A DNA stretch of 64,000 bases from positions 3,360,052-3,424,051 of the forward strand of contig KL662191.1 of the NCBI GenBank assembly GCA_000733415.1, in the 5' to 3' direction. The notes beneath the pieces are model-generated. The model saw nothing but the letters and a program-made list of their open reading frames with translations, was not told the origin of the DNA and did no database searches. Position 1 is the stretch's first letter. Each line of letters starts with the position of its first letter. Positions 8,540 through 17,578 of the stretch are shown here, in pieces. The DNA comes from [Leptolyngbya] sp. JSC-1 (GTDB taxonomy: Bacteria; Cyanobacteriota; Cyanobacteriia; Elainellales; Elainellaceae). The translations under genes and the position numbers were made by a program.

Positions 8540-11500
8540 ATGAATATCTCTCCGCTTAGAGAATTCATTGTATCAGCTCCGGTCTGCGGTGAGACTGACT
8601 CCCTGGCCGCAATTTGGCAATTATTTCAGCAGGCGGGAACTGATCAGATAGTGGTCGTTGATGAACAGCAGGTGCCCTTGGGCTTGCTGAGACTGAATCG
8701 ATTTATCACCGTATTTGCCATCGGCAACGCGCTGCCGTCGATCCAGAGCCAGTTTCAGAATAGCCTGATCATGTATCAGCACTTGATTGATGCGGTGATT
8801 GTGCTCCGAACCGATGCCAATCCCATCCAAGTGCAGACTCATCTAGTCGATATTGTTCAACGATCTATCGTTTTGGTTGATGACAACGGGCGCTATGTAG
8901 GCGTGCTAGATCGCTTACAGCTGCTGCATCAGCTTGCTACAGAAGACCCAACTGAAGCATTGGCTCCAGAGATAGCAGCCTCAAACGCACCAGTCGAAAC
9001 CTATCCCATCCCATCCCTTCAGCCTTTGATCAGTGAGGCCATCTGCCCAGACCCGTTGATCGATCTCCTCGAACGTCTGCCTCTGCCCCTAATGCTACAG
9101 ACCTCAGCCGGACGGGTGATTACTCAAAACCTGGCTTGGCGTCAACGAGTCGGCAGTATTCAGCATCCGCAGAGAATTCGACGTGCTGCCGCCCGCATTC
9201 TAGAAGCTACTTTAGCCTGCCGTACCGATGCCAAACCCCGTTCCCGGATTGAAGTGCAGACTGGTTTGTCGGGTTCCCCTCCAGACTCATCGCTCCTACT
9301 CAGCTCAATGCCAGTGCCGCCGGAACCCTCAACGTCGTTTGCTGTTTGTCACTTGGGCACAGAACCCAATACCTGCATCTGCGTCTGCCCCATGAAGGAT
9401 GGACAAGAGCGAGTGTGGCAGTTCATCAAAGTGCCGATGGGTCTGGCTAACCCATTCACAAGCGAAGGGGGTTCTGAGCTGGAAGCAGCGGTGCCATCTT
9501 GGCCGCACCAATCCCTGGGCCAGTCTGCTCTGTTACCGTTCAAGCTAGCATCGCTTAAATTCAGCCCCGATCCGAACTGGCGAACGCTGATGCAAACCGA
9601 GCGGCTGTGGCTGGTTCTGGCGCAAGATATGACCGAACAGCAACAGGTTGCCAAAGAGCTAGCCGCTAAAAATGCCGATCTGATTCAGCTCAATCGCCTC
9701 AAGGATGAATTTTTGGCCTGCATTAGCCACGAGCTGAAAACACCGCTAACGGCAGTGCTGGGGATGTCAAGTCTACTCAAAGACCAGCTTCTGGGGGATT
9801 TGAATGAACGCCAATCTCACTATGCTCAGCTAATTTACCGCAGCGGACGCCATCTGATTGCCATCATCAACAATATTCTAGACCTGACTCGAATCGAGAC
9901 CGGCCAGCTAGAGCTGCTATTGGAGCAGGTGCATATTCCAACCGTGTGTCAGCAAGCCTACGAACTAGCTCAACAGCAGCACTTAGTGGAAAACAACACC
10001 GATCTGGCACCAGAGCCACAGGTGCAATTTCACTTGGATATCCATCCAGCCTTGCAGTACATTGTGGCGGATGAGCTGCGGCTGCGGCAAATGTTGATTA
10101 ATTTGCTGTCGAATGCGATTAAATTCACCGAGTCGGGAGGTGAGATTGGCCTCCGGGTAGAAGCTTGGGAAGGATGGCTCACCTTCACCGTTTGGGACAC
10201 GGGCATTGGCATTCCTGTCGAGAAACAGCACTTAGTGTTTCAGAAATTTCAGCAGCTTGAGCAAACTCTGACCCGCCAGTTTCACGGCACCGGGCTGGGA
10301 TTGGTCTTGACCCAGCGGTTGGCTCGTCTGCATGGAGGTGATATCTCCTTTACATCGGTGCCCCATGAAGGAAGTCAATTTACACTGCTGTTGCCGCCTG
10401 TGCCTCCCCAAGCCAGCGAATCTGATTTTCAGTTGAACCTGGCAGCCTCGATCCAATCCTCACGTTCTACCAGGGAGCGCAATCGCTTGGTGCTGATCGT
10501 GGAAGCTGGAGATGAGCGACTCGATGAGCGCGTCGAACAATTAACTGAACTGGGATATCGAGCGGTGGTAGCTCGCTCTGGTACAGAAGCAATTGAAAAA
10601 GCCCGCCGGTTACAGCCCACTGTAATTTTGCTCAATCCGCTACTGCCGCTGCTTTCCGGTTGGGATGTGCTGACGCTGCTGAAAACCGATGACACAACCC
10701 GCGCAATTCCGATTGTGGTCACTGCCGTCCGCGTTGAAAAGGATCAGGCGTATCAGCATGGCGCAGACGGCTTTTTGAGTTTGCCAATTGCCATCGAAGC
10801 GCTCGAACGCTGCCTCAATCGCTTGGTCAAGCCACCTGCTCCTGAGCAGCACGCCCCTACTACCGCCATCACCGTACTGCATCTGTATGAGGGACACCCC
10901 TCCCTAACGCTGATCTCGGATCACCATCATTGCCGGGTGCTGGAAGTAGATGATCTAGAACAGGCCGATCTACTGGCGCGGGTATGGAAGCCAGACGTCG
11001 TGCTGATCGACCGGGTAGAGACAGACGCGCAAACCTTCGTGCAACAGCTCAGTCAGACAACCTCATTGGCCGATCTACCGCTAATTACCCTCACGGCTGA
11101 TCTGACACGAGCGGCAAACCAAATTCCAGGGCTGGCCGTATTTCCCTACCTGGCGATGATTGCCGCCAGCGAAGATGGGTCCCTCCCCCAGCCCGACATG
11201 GCCGAACTAATACAAATCATGCAGCTTGCGGCAGGCGTGAGTTGGGTACCGCATATTCTGATCGTGGACTGCGGCGCAATTGAACTAGGTGAGCCGGTGG
11301 CTGCATCCCGCCCACCTGTGCGGGCGCTGGTCCAGTATTTGCAAACCGCTGGGTTTCGCAGTGCAGTCAGCCATAGTTGGGAAAAGGTACAGCATGCCCT
11401 CCAGCATCAAAGCGTTGATCTGTTGCTGTTCTGCGTCACTCCCATGACCTCGGCTGCAATAGTTGCCCAGATGGTATATAGCCTACAACAGCTTGCCAAT

Positions 11501-11683
11501 TATCCGCCGGTAGTAGTTTGGAACTACCACAGCCAAACGGCAACCTCTGCTTCAGAAGCATCCGAATGGAACCGAGTGGCCACTCGGATTTTGCCTCCAT
11601 CTCTCTCAATCCTGGAACTGCTAGTCCAAATCAACCAAACCCTGGCCGAATCTCGTCAGCATTTGGGAGCAACTCAGCGGTGA
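8540..11683 (+). CDS. CBS-domain hybrid histidine kinase with three receiver-like domains
   Basis: 1047 aa, cytoplasmic (no membrane segments seen). Order: CBS pair (about 8-140); PAS-like region (about 170-380); HisKA with phospho-accepting H397 in CISHELKTPLT; HATPase with N-box LINLLSNAIKF and G1 DTGIGIP (about 553); then three receiver-like domains. In receiver 1 (about 650-765) the phospho-Asp position is N699 (ILLNPLLP). Receiver 2 (about 775-885) keeps D824 (VVLIDR) but lacks the conserved Lys. Receiver 3 (about 905-1040) has Cys at the Asp position (LLLFCVTP). The kinase core looks intact. It is divergent from kaiA; a clock link is inference only. Start ATG 8540. Confidence 0.9.
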   Translation: MNISPLREFIVSAPVCGETDSLAAIWQLFQQAGTDQIVVVDEQQVPLGLLRLNRFITVFAIGNALPSIQSQFQNSLIMYQHLIDAVIVLRTDANPIQVQTHLVDIVQRSIVLVDDNGRYVGVLDRLQLLHQLATEDPTEALAPEIAASNAPVETYPIPSLQPLISEAICPDPLIDLLERLPLPLMLQTSAGRVITQNLAWRQRVGSIQHPQRIRRAAARILEATLACRTDAKPRSRIEVQTGLSGSPPDSSLLLSSMPVPPEPSTSFAVCHLGTEPNTCICVCPMKDGQERVWQFIKVPMGLANPFTSEGGSELEAAVPSWPHQSLGQSALLPFKLASLKFSPDPNWRTLMQTERLWLVLAQDMTEQQQVAKELAAKNADLIQLNRLKDEFLACISHELKTPLTAVLGMSSLLKDQLLGDLNERQSHYAQLIYRSGRHLIAIINNILDLTRIETGQLELLLEQVHIPTVCQQAYELAQQQHLVENNTDLAPEPQVQFHLDIHPALQYIVADELRLRQMLINLLSNAIKFTESGGEIGLRVEAWEGWLTFTVWDTGIGIPVEKQHLVFQKFQQLEQTLTRQFHGTGLGLVLTQRLARLHGGDISFTSVPHEGSQFTLLLPPVPPQASESDFQLNLAASIQSSRSTRERNRLVLIVEAGDERLDERVEQLTELGYRAVVARSGTEAIEKARRLQPTVILLNPLLPLLSGWDVLTLLKTDDTTRAIPIVVTAVRVEKDQAYQHGADGFLSLPIAIEALERCLNRLVKPPAPEQHAPTTAITVLHLYEGHPSLTLISDHHHCRVLEVDDLEQADLLARVWKPDVVLIDRVETDAQTFVQQLSQTTSLADLPLITLTADLTRAANQIPGLAVFPYLAMIAASEDGSLPQPDMAELIQIMQLAAGVSWVPHILIVDCGAIELGEPVAASRPPVRALVQYLQTAGFRSAVSHSWEKVQHALQHQSVDLLLFCVTPMTSAAIVAQMVYSLQQLANYPPVVVWNYHSQTATSASEASEWNRVATRILPPSLSILELLVQINQTLAESRQHLGATQR

Positions 11684-11689
11684 GGGGAA

Positions 11690-11725
11690 ACAGGAGTCAG
11701 GGGTCAAGGGTCAGGAGTCAGGAGA
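11690..11725. repeat. short direct repeats (GGGTCA/GGAGTCA type) after the kinase
   Basis: CAGGAGTCAGGGGTCAAGGG is followed directly by TCAGGAGTCAGG, starting 7 bp after the kinase stop. This GT-rich degenerate repeat fills the 46-bp gap to the convergent aminopeptidase gene. Confidence 0.6.
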
Positions 11726-11729
11726 CCCC

Positions 11730-14225
11730 TCAACCCACCTCTTGCTTTGCCTTCGCCTCCAGTGTTTCCAAACGGCTGCGCAATTCCTGGTTGTCTTTCT
11801 TGAGCTGCTCCAGTTCTTCTTGCAGTTTTTTCACGGCTTTGTCAGGACCGATAGCTTTGCTGACTCGCTGTATCGCCTCTTCTGCCATTCGCCGCACCCG
11901 ACCATCTGGGGTTTGCTCAATTAGAGCAGACAACAGCCCCATCGCTTTGACGGTTTCCATTTGCCCCAAGGCGCTCACCGTAGCCACCTGGGTTAAGAAA
12001 AACGACTCGCGGGATAGCTCTTCCAACCGATTCAGAATCCGTTCTAGATTGACATTCGTTTGGCCGCTGGAGATGGTCCCTAGAGCACGAATGGCTGCCA
12101 GCCTCAACGCTTGGGGAGTACCTGCTTTGGTGTATTGCAGCACCAGATCGAGAGCGGCTTCTGAGGTCTTGAGCTGACTCAGGCCAGCAATGGCTCCACT
12201 GCGAACCGTTTCGTTCCATCCAGTCCGTTCTGTCAGCACCGAGCGATAGAGCTGTAACAGGATTTCAGTTTCCGGACGGTCGTTGGAGCTTGCAGTGAAG
12301 TTTGCGGCAATGCTGCCCAATCCCGATAGGGCAGAGGCTTCCACGTAGTAGCTGGCGTCTCCTTGCTCGGCTACAGGCTTAAGAACAGCAAAACTTTCTG
12401 GCGTCTTGATTCTTGCCAGTGCGCCCACCACTGACCGACGCACCCGCGCCTCTGGATCGGCCAAACCTTGCGTTAACTCAGTAAATGCCTGGTCCAGCTT
12501 AACGCTCCCCAACTGCTCAGCTACCTCTGCCCGCACGGCCCAGAACGGTTCTTGCTTCAGGGCGGCGGCCAATGCCTTCACTGCTTCTAAACCGCCCTTC
12601 TTAGCAAGTGCTTCGGCTGCATAGATCCGAGATACCGGGTCTGGGTCGTACTGCAACTGAGCTTTCAGTTCGGCCAGCGGATATTCCAGCGTCACGGTTT
12701 TGAGGTAGGCATTGCCCACATCAAAGCTGATAAACTGGGGCTTCTCGAACAGCGGGAAATAAAAGCTCTGCTCATACTCATGCACCCGCACCGTGAAGGT
12801 TTGCAGCGAGGCAGTGCCTTCCTTAACCAATCCGAAACCAATCGGAACTTTCAGATCAAACAAGCCACTGCTGCTGCTGGTATCACCCGGTTTGGCCTGG
12901 GTTTGGGTAATGGTGATTTTGGCCAGCTTGCTGTCTCCATCCCAGGTGTAGGCAACTTTATATTCCGGATGGCCGCCGCGAAACACATACTGGTCAAACA
13001 AAAACTGCAAATTACGTCCGGTAGCTTTTTCGATTGCCCGCAGCAGATCCACCGTTTCAACCGTGCGGTGAGCATTGTCTTGCACAAAGGTGCGAATGGT
13101 TTTGAAGAACAGCTCGTCGCCCAACTCGGCCCGGATCATGTGATAGACACAGGCTCCCTTTTCGTACAGATGCCGGTCATAGAGTTCGATCGCTTCTCGG
13201 TAGATGTGGGTAACAATTGGACGGCGGTAGCGGGAGCTGTCTTCGCTCAGGTAGCTGCGGGCCTCGTTGAGCAGGTAATAGGCCGCTTCGTTGGCTCCAT
13301 ATTCGTGGTTCGTCCACAGGACTTCGGCATAGGAAGCCATTCCTTCTTTGATCCAAGCATGGGACCAATGCTTGATCACGACCAGATCGCCAAACCACTG
13401 GTGGGCTAATTCGTGCGCCACCAAGCTTTCGGCGTTGCGGTTGTCGAGTGTGGCTCGTTCATCTAGCAGGCAGCGATCGGTTAATAGCGTGGTGGAGGTG
13501 TTTTCCATCCCGCCAAAGATGAAATCCTCAACGCAAATCTGGGCGTATTTGGGAAACGGATAGGGATAGCCGTAGGTCTGGCTGAAGAATTCGATCATGC
13601 GGGGCGTTTTGCCCATGGTGCGGCGGGCGTCGGCTTCGCGGCCTTTTTCCACATAGTAGACCACGGGGTTACCCTGCCATTCGTCGCGCAGTTCGGCAAA
13701 GTCTCCCACGGCTAAGGTCATTAGGTAGGTGGGATGCACTTCCTTTTGCAACCAGTGGTAAATTTTGTCGTCCCCGACTGCCTCGGTTGACACCAGTTCA
13801 CCGTTGGAAATAGCAAGATAGGGCTTGGGCACCCGGACGCGAATCTCGGAGGTCGCCAGTTGGCCAGGGTAGTCGAAGCAGGGGAACCAATAGCGCGAGT
13901 CTTCATCTTCGCCTTGGGTCCAGACTTGAGTTGGCTTGTGGGGATAATCCGGAGTTGGGGCAATAAAATAAATGCCGCGCTGGGGTCTTTCCACCTGATA
14001 GGCAATGACGAGGGTGAGGGGCTTGCCAGCTTGGGTGGTGGGCTGAAGCCGGATGTGCAGTTGGTCCCCATCGTAGTCAAACGGTTGCGGCACATCATCA
14101 ACTTGCACCGTATTAATTTGCAGATTCACGGCATCCAGCGTCAACCGATCGATCCCACTGCGGACTGGATTGAGCCGAATCTGACAGGTGCCCTGGTAGC
14201 TCTGATTCGGAATATCTAGATGCAA
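11730..14225 (-). CDS. pepN: M1 family zinc aminopeptidase with C-terminal HEAT repeats
   Basis: 831 aa in frame from a TTG at 14225. M1 gluzincin domain: exopeptidase motif GGMEN, zinc motif HELAHQWFGD (HExxH) and the third ligand in WIKEGMASYAEVLW. The C-terminal half is a HEAT-like helical array (alternating ALAKKGGLEAVKAL-type units), ending in a coiled coil (LQEELEQLKKDNQELRSRL). Releases N-terminal residues from peptides in the cytoplasm. The true N-terminus almost certainly lies upstream: in-frame codons back to a stop at 14358-14360 encode a conserved-looking FELPGAKPHYNPDRPG segment but no ATG, GTG or TTG (see 14226-14340). pepN is a family-level label; this is the cyanobacterial M1-HEAT type. 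Confidence 0.92.
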   Translation of the reverse strand: MHLDIPNQSYQGTCQIRLNPVRSGIDRLTLDAVNLQINTVQVDDVPQPFDYDGDQLHIRLQPTTQAGKPLTLVIAYQVERPQRGIYFIAPTPDYPHKPTQVWTQGEDEDSRYWFPCFDYPGQLATSEIRVRVPKPYLAISNGELVSTEAVGDDKIYHWLQKEVHPTYLMTLAVGDFAELRDEWQGNPVVYYVEKGREADARRTMGKTPRMIEFFSQTYGYPYPFPKYAQICVEDFIFGGMENTSTTLLTDRCLLDERATLDNRNAESLVAHELAHQWFGDLVVIKHWSHAWIKEGMASYAEVLWTNHEYGANEAAYYLLNEARSYLSEDSSRYRRPIVTHIYREAIELYDRHLYEKGACVYHMIRAELGDELFFKTIRTFVQDNAHRTVETVDLLRAIEKATGRNLQFLFDQYVFRGGHPEYKVAYTWDGDSKLAKITITQTQAKPGDTSSSSGLFDLKVPIGFGLVKEGTASLQTFTVRVHEYEQSFYFPLFEKPQFISFDVGNAYLKTVTLEYPLAELKAQLQYDPDPVSRIYAAEALAKKGGLEAVKALAAALKQEPFWAVRAEVAEQLGSVKLDQAFTELTQGLADPEARVRRSVVGALARIKTPESFAVLKPVAEQGDASYYVEASALSGLGSIAANFTASSNDRPETEILLQLYRSVLTERTGWNETVRSGAIAGLSQLKTSEAALDLVLQYTKAGTPQALRLAAIRALGTISSGQTNVNLERILNRLEELSRESFFLTQVATVSALGQMETVKAMGLLSALIEQTPDGRVRRMAEEAIQRVSKAIGPDKAVKKLQEELEQLKKDNQELRSRLETLEAKAKQEVG

Positions 14226-14340
14226 ATCTAGAAAAATATGCTCTACTTGGCCGGGGCGATCCGGGTTGTAGTGGGGTTTGGCTCCTGGTAACTCAAATGA
14301 TTTACGTCCATTATTCTCATCAAAAAAAAAGTAATGGCAT
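14226..14340 (-). other. out-of-frame N-terminus of the M1 aminopeptidase (T9 tract)
   Basis: Upstream of the TTG the aminopeptidase frame continues as DENNGRKSFELPGAKPHYN..., strongly protein-like. The nearest ATG (14340 on the minus strand) reads MPLLFF and then hits TGA, because nine T (plus-strand A9 at 14322-14330) separate it from the frame. With eight T the product would read MPLLFFDENNGRKSFELPG without a break. Either a one-base sequencing/assembly error, a real frameshift, or a slippage site. Confidence 0.8.
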
Positions 14341-14548
14341 GTACAACTCGCCCGGATTCAACAGAATGATTCAACCAAAACAAACTAGTGCGACCAATCG
14401 AGGAACGGCAGTATGGGGATTTACTGTGCAAAATCAGTGAACTGACTCTCATAGATCCCCTTAGAGTTAGGGCCTTCGCCAGTTTGCGATGCCACAGCAC
14501 CAACAGCGGCTCTAGATTCAGAATAGAACAGACTCAGGCTAGCAAAAA

Positions 14549-16645
14549 CTAGTCCGCTTCATCTTGCCTTTCCCGTGGGGGCTGCACCCAGTGGCGAATC
14601 ACCTCAGCCACCGACCACGCCTGAGCAATCGCTCCCTTGGGAGCATGAGGAGCATCACCGTCAAACATTTCTGAAATGGACCCCAGACAGGCTTGGTGTT
14701 GAAAGTGGCGTAGCAAAGGCTGCCAGTCAAACGGAACTGGATCATCCGGATAAAACCGTTGCCAAGCTCGAATAAATGAACCAATCAACCAGGGCCATAC
14801 GGTCCCCTGATGATAAGCGCGGTCCCGCTGCCAGATCCCACCGCGATACTGTCCGATGTACTGCGGATCGGCAGGGTCGAGAGACCGTAACCCGTAGGGA
14901 GTTAGAAGCCGCTGCTGAGCCACCTGCACCACCGAGCGACCAATCGCCTCTGAAAAACCGCAGTGTTGCAGCGACAGGGCAATCACGGCATTGGGGCGAA
15001 TCGTCTGGTCCGGCGAATCATCCGGGTTGATTGTGTCAAACAGATAGCCCTCAAGCGGATTCCAATAGATTTGCAGCGAACGTTTTACCTGTTCGGCTTG
15101 TGTCGCATAGCGGCGAGCCTGATTCGTCAACGTGGCGGCATCCATTGGTAGGAAGTCAGACTGAGACTGCTGCAATCGTTCTGCCCATTGCTGCGCCCAA
15201 CAGAGCGCCGAATACCAGAGAGCGTTGATTTCTACGGGCTTACCGCGTCGAGGTGTCACCGGTTCCGCTTCCACCACCGCATCCATCCAGGTAAGTGCTA
15301 CCTGCGGCGAATCCCACGTAACTAATCCATCAAAAGCATCGACCCGAATACTGTAGAGCGTGCCCGCCATCAGACCTTTGTAGATGCCCCAAACCACGGC
15401 ATACTGCTCTGCTAAAAACTCCCAGTCCTGGCTAGCCTCCAGATAAAGCCCCAAGGATTCCACCCACCACAGCGCCGCATCAATCGTGTTGTAGAACGGT
15501 TTGGCTCCAGCATCAGGAAAGGCATTGGGAATCAACCCCTGCTGGCAATATTGGCCGAAAGTGCGCAGCAGCCCCCTAGCCAGATCAAACCGTCCGGTTG
15601 CCAGCGTCAATCCTGGTAGGGCAATCAGCGTATCGCGGCCCCAGTCATTAAACCAGGGATAGCCCGCAATCATCGTCGGACCCTTGGTAGACGCCCGATA
15701 CACCAAAAACTGATCCCCAGCCTGCAGCAATCGCTGCCGCAGTTCAGCCTCCGCTCTTACACCCCCATCTTCCCTCGTTCGGCGAGGCTCACGAGGCACA
15801 TTTCCCCCGCCTTCCTCATTTTCCCCAGTTCCCTCCCCCAACCGCTGCCGCTCCGCCATCAGCGCCTGATCAAAACTATCCGCCTGTAAGGGTGAAGAAA
15901 ATCCATCAACGCAAACGCATGCTTCTAGCGTCACGCTGTCTCCCGGAGCCATCATCACCATCAGACAGCCCGGACTGTAAAGATCTTCGACATCGGCTAA
16001 GCCGCGCTGGGTTTCTTCGGGATAGCGGTAGCCCCAATACCAAATTCCGTCGGGTTGGTAGTCGCCGTGAGTCCAGGTCAACTGCCAGGGGGTGCCGAAC
16101 CAGTCGGAGCGTTTGGCTTGCAGCAAAATGCTGTTGGGTTCAACCCACTGGGCAAATTGAAGATCGGGCTGAGCCTGCTGCTGGTAGTGAAAAATTCGGT
16201 CGCCGATCAATGGCCTCAGTTTCAGAACGGCTGGTTGATGACCGTGGTACTGATACTGAATCAACACCCGATTGCAGAATTGGGGTGCTCCTGTTGCGGT
16301 TGATACGAGACCGTAGGGCATCAACAACCGCCGAGTCAACTGCCAGTGAGATTGTCCCCAGGTCCAAGTCGGCACCGGATCGACCTCAAACCCCTGCAAT
16401 AGGCGATATCCAAGCGGCGCAACCGCTCCACTTTTCCAGAAATTAACGCCCAATTCCACCGATTGTCCGGCTATCTCCAGACTGGCATCGATGCGAGCCA
16501 GCAGCAAAGTTCGTTGACCGGGCGGATCAAGAGCTGCGCTCAGCCAACCGTGGTAGGTGCGAGTATGGGCATCACAAATGGTGCCGCTAGCAAAACTTCC
16601 CAATCCATTCGTCAGCAGCCATTCTCTGGTATCTAAATTATCCAT
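14549..16645 (-). CDS. amylo-alpha-1,6-glucosidase / glycogen debranching-type enzyme
   Basis: 698 aa. The N-terminal beta-rich domain (TREWLLTNGLGSFASGTICD, RTYHGWLSAALDPPG) and C-terminal (alpha/alpha)6 glucosidase domain (GYPWFNDWGRDTLIALPGL; IRPNAVIALSL; GIWQRDRAYHQGTVWPWLIG) match the archaeal/bacterial GDE family, which hydrolyses alpha-1,6 branches of glycogen. Acidic residues in NDWGRDT and in IWQRDRAYHQGTVWP are candidate catalytic/binding positions. Residues about 264-300, between the domains, are an odd hydrophilic stretch (GENEEGGG, PREPRRTRED) encoded by a palindromic repeat also found at 36190. Start ATG 16645 with purine-rich AGGGGG just upstream. Confidence 0.9.
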   Translation of the reverse strand: MDNLDTREWLLTNGLGSFASGTICDAHTRTYHGWLSAALDPPGQRTLLLARIDASLEIAGQSVELGVNFWKSGAVAPLGYRLLQGFEVDPVPTWTWGQSHWQLTRRLLMPYGLVSTATGAPQFCNRVLIQYQYHGHQPAVLKLRPLIGDRIFHYQQQAQPDLQFAQWVEPNSILLQAKRSDWFGTPWQLTWTHGDYQPDGIWYWGYRYPEETQRGLADVEDLYSPGCLMVMMAPGDSVTLEACVCVDGFSSPLQADSFDQALMAERQRLGEGTGENEEGGGNVPREPRRTREDGGVRAEAELRQRLLQAGDQFLVYRASTKGPTMIAGYPWFNDWGRDTLIALPGLTLATGRFDLARGLLRTFGQYCQQGLIPNAFPDAGAKPFYNTIDAALWWVESLGLYLEASQDWEFLAEQYAVVWGIYKGLMAGTLYSIRVDAFDGLVTWDSPQVALTWMDAVVEAEPVTPRRGKPVEINALWYSALCWAQQWAERLQQSQSDFLPMDAATLTNQARRYATQAEQVKRSLQIYWNPLEGYLFDTINPDDSPDQTIRPNAVIALSLQHCGFSEAIGRSVVQVAQQRLLTPYGLRSLDPADPQYIGQYRGGIWQRDRAYHQGTVWPWLIGSFIRAWQRFYPDDPVPFDWQPLLRHFQHQACLGSISEMFDGDAPHAPKGAIAQAWSVAEVIRHWVQPPRERQDEAD
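15774..15795. repeat. palindromic repeat inside a coding region, copy 1
   Basis: 22-nt core beginning CTCGTTCGGCG and ending AGGCTCACGAG, identical to 36190-36211. It contains the short hairpin CTCG-TTCGG-CGAG and outer arms CTCGT/ACGAG. It is flanked by C/T-rich sequence in both copies. Here it lies in frame inside the debranching enzyme and is translated (minus strand) as part of PREPRRTRE. Confidence 0.85.
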
Positions 16646-16705
16646 GCCCCCTACGTTGAATGGCTGTTTGGTTTACCAGTCAGACTTAATTATTGGCAAA
16701 CCTAC

Positions 16706-16733
16706 GGTTTTAGGCAACAGGTTTTAGGCAACA
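16706..16733. repeat. 14-nt perfect tandem duplication upstream of peroxiredoxin
   Basis: GGTTTTAGGCAACA at 16706-16719 and again at 16720-16733. Confidence 0.95.
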
Positions 16734-16744
16734 GGGAAGCAATA

Positions 16745-16756
16745 CTCAGTACTGAG
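16745..16756. promoter_or_regulatory. 12-nt perfect palindrome upstream of peroxiredoxin
   Basis: CTCAGTACTGAG is its own reverse complement. It sits about 150 bp before the peroxiredoxin ATG and 100 bp before the debranching enzyme start on the other strand, between two divergent genes. Possible operator; no regulator can be named from sequence alone. Confidence 0.4.
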
Positions 16757-16905
16757 ATTGCCCGCCTCTACTCAAAATCGTTATGACTATGATATAGTTG
16801 TTACAGTTCTTTAAGCATATGCTCTGCTGGCGGCTGAAGCTTAGTCGGCTAGTTAAGAGCAACACTTTATTGAAAGTAGACGTAGTTAGTTAAGGAGATT
16901 CATTC

Positions 16906-17517
16906 ATGACCCTGACCTACAGTTCCGAAGGATGTCTCCGGGTTGGTCAATCTGCACCTGACTTCACGGCCACTGCTGTATACGATCAGGAATTCAAAAC
17001 AATTAAGCTATCAGACTATCGCGGCAAGTACGTTGTTCTGTTCTTCTACCCGCTAGATTTCACCTTTGTTTGCCCTACTGAGATTACCGCATTTAGCGAT
17101 CGCTACGACGAGTTCAAAGCCATTAACACGGAAATTTTAGGTGTATCGGTAGACAGCGAATTCTCTCACTTGGCTTGGACGCAGACCGATCGGAAGTCGG
17201 GTGGAGTTGGCGATTTAGCGTATCCGCTAGTGTCAGATATCAAGAAAGAAATCAGCGCAGCTTACAATGTGCTCGATCCAGAAGCTGGTATTGCTCTGCG
17301 TGGTCTGTTCATTATCGACAAAGATGGTGTGATTCAGCACTCCACGATCAACAACCTGGCCTTCGGTCGTAGTGTGGATGAGACGCTGCGGACGCTGCAA
17401 GCAATTCAGTATGTACAGTCTCACCCCGATGAAGTTTGCCCTGCAAACTGGAAGCCCGGTGATGCCACGATGAATCCTGATCCGGTTAAATCGAAGGAAT
17501 TCTTTGCGGCAGTGTAG
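16906..17517 (+). CDS. 2-Cys peroxiredoxin
   Basis: 203 aa, typical-2-Cys (AhpC/Prx1) family. Peroxidatic C56 lies in [10 protein letters not shown] and resolving C178 in [14 protein letters not shown], with the usual FYPLDFTF and [13 protein letters not shown] motifs. It reduces H2O2 and alkyl hydroperoxides using thioredoxin and protects the photosynthetic apparatus. A strong Shine-Dalgarno AAGGAG (16892-16897) precedes the ATG, and a textbook terminator follows, so it is a highly expressed-looking single-gene unit. The upstream region holds a palindrome and a tandem repeat. Family assignment is firm. Confidence 0.98.
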   Translation: MTLTYSSEGCLRVGQSAPDFTATAVYDQEFKTIKLSDYRGKYVVLFFYPLDFTFVCPTEITAFSDRYDEFKAINTEILGVSVDSEFSHLAWTQTDRKSGGVGDLAYPLVSDIKKEISAAYNVLDPEAGIALRGLFIIDKDGVIQHSTINNLAFGRSVDETLRTLQAIQYVQSHPDEVCPANWKPGDATMNPDPVKSKEFFAAV

Positions 17518-17553
17518 TAAAGTGATCGATTAAATCATCTGATTGGTTTCCGT

Positions 17554-17578
17554 AGGTGGGTTGCGACCCACCTTTTTT
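17554..17578 (+). terminator. Rho-independent terminator of the peroxiredoxin gene
   Basis: Stem AGGTGGG / CCCACCT with loop TTGCGA followed by a run of T, 37 bp after the stop codon. Confidence 0.9.

Noticed and set aside
8253..8543. 96-codon plus-strand frame between kaiA and the kinase
   Set aside because: Low-complexity Ser/Pro/Tyr sequence derived from a pyrimidine-rich region, no ribosome site, overlaps the kinase start; more likely promoter region.
12780..13409. 209-codon frame antisense to the aminopeptidase
   Set aside because: Shadow frame; the minus-strand product has clear M1 motifs at the same positions.
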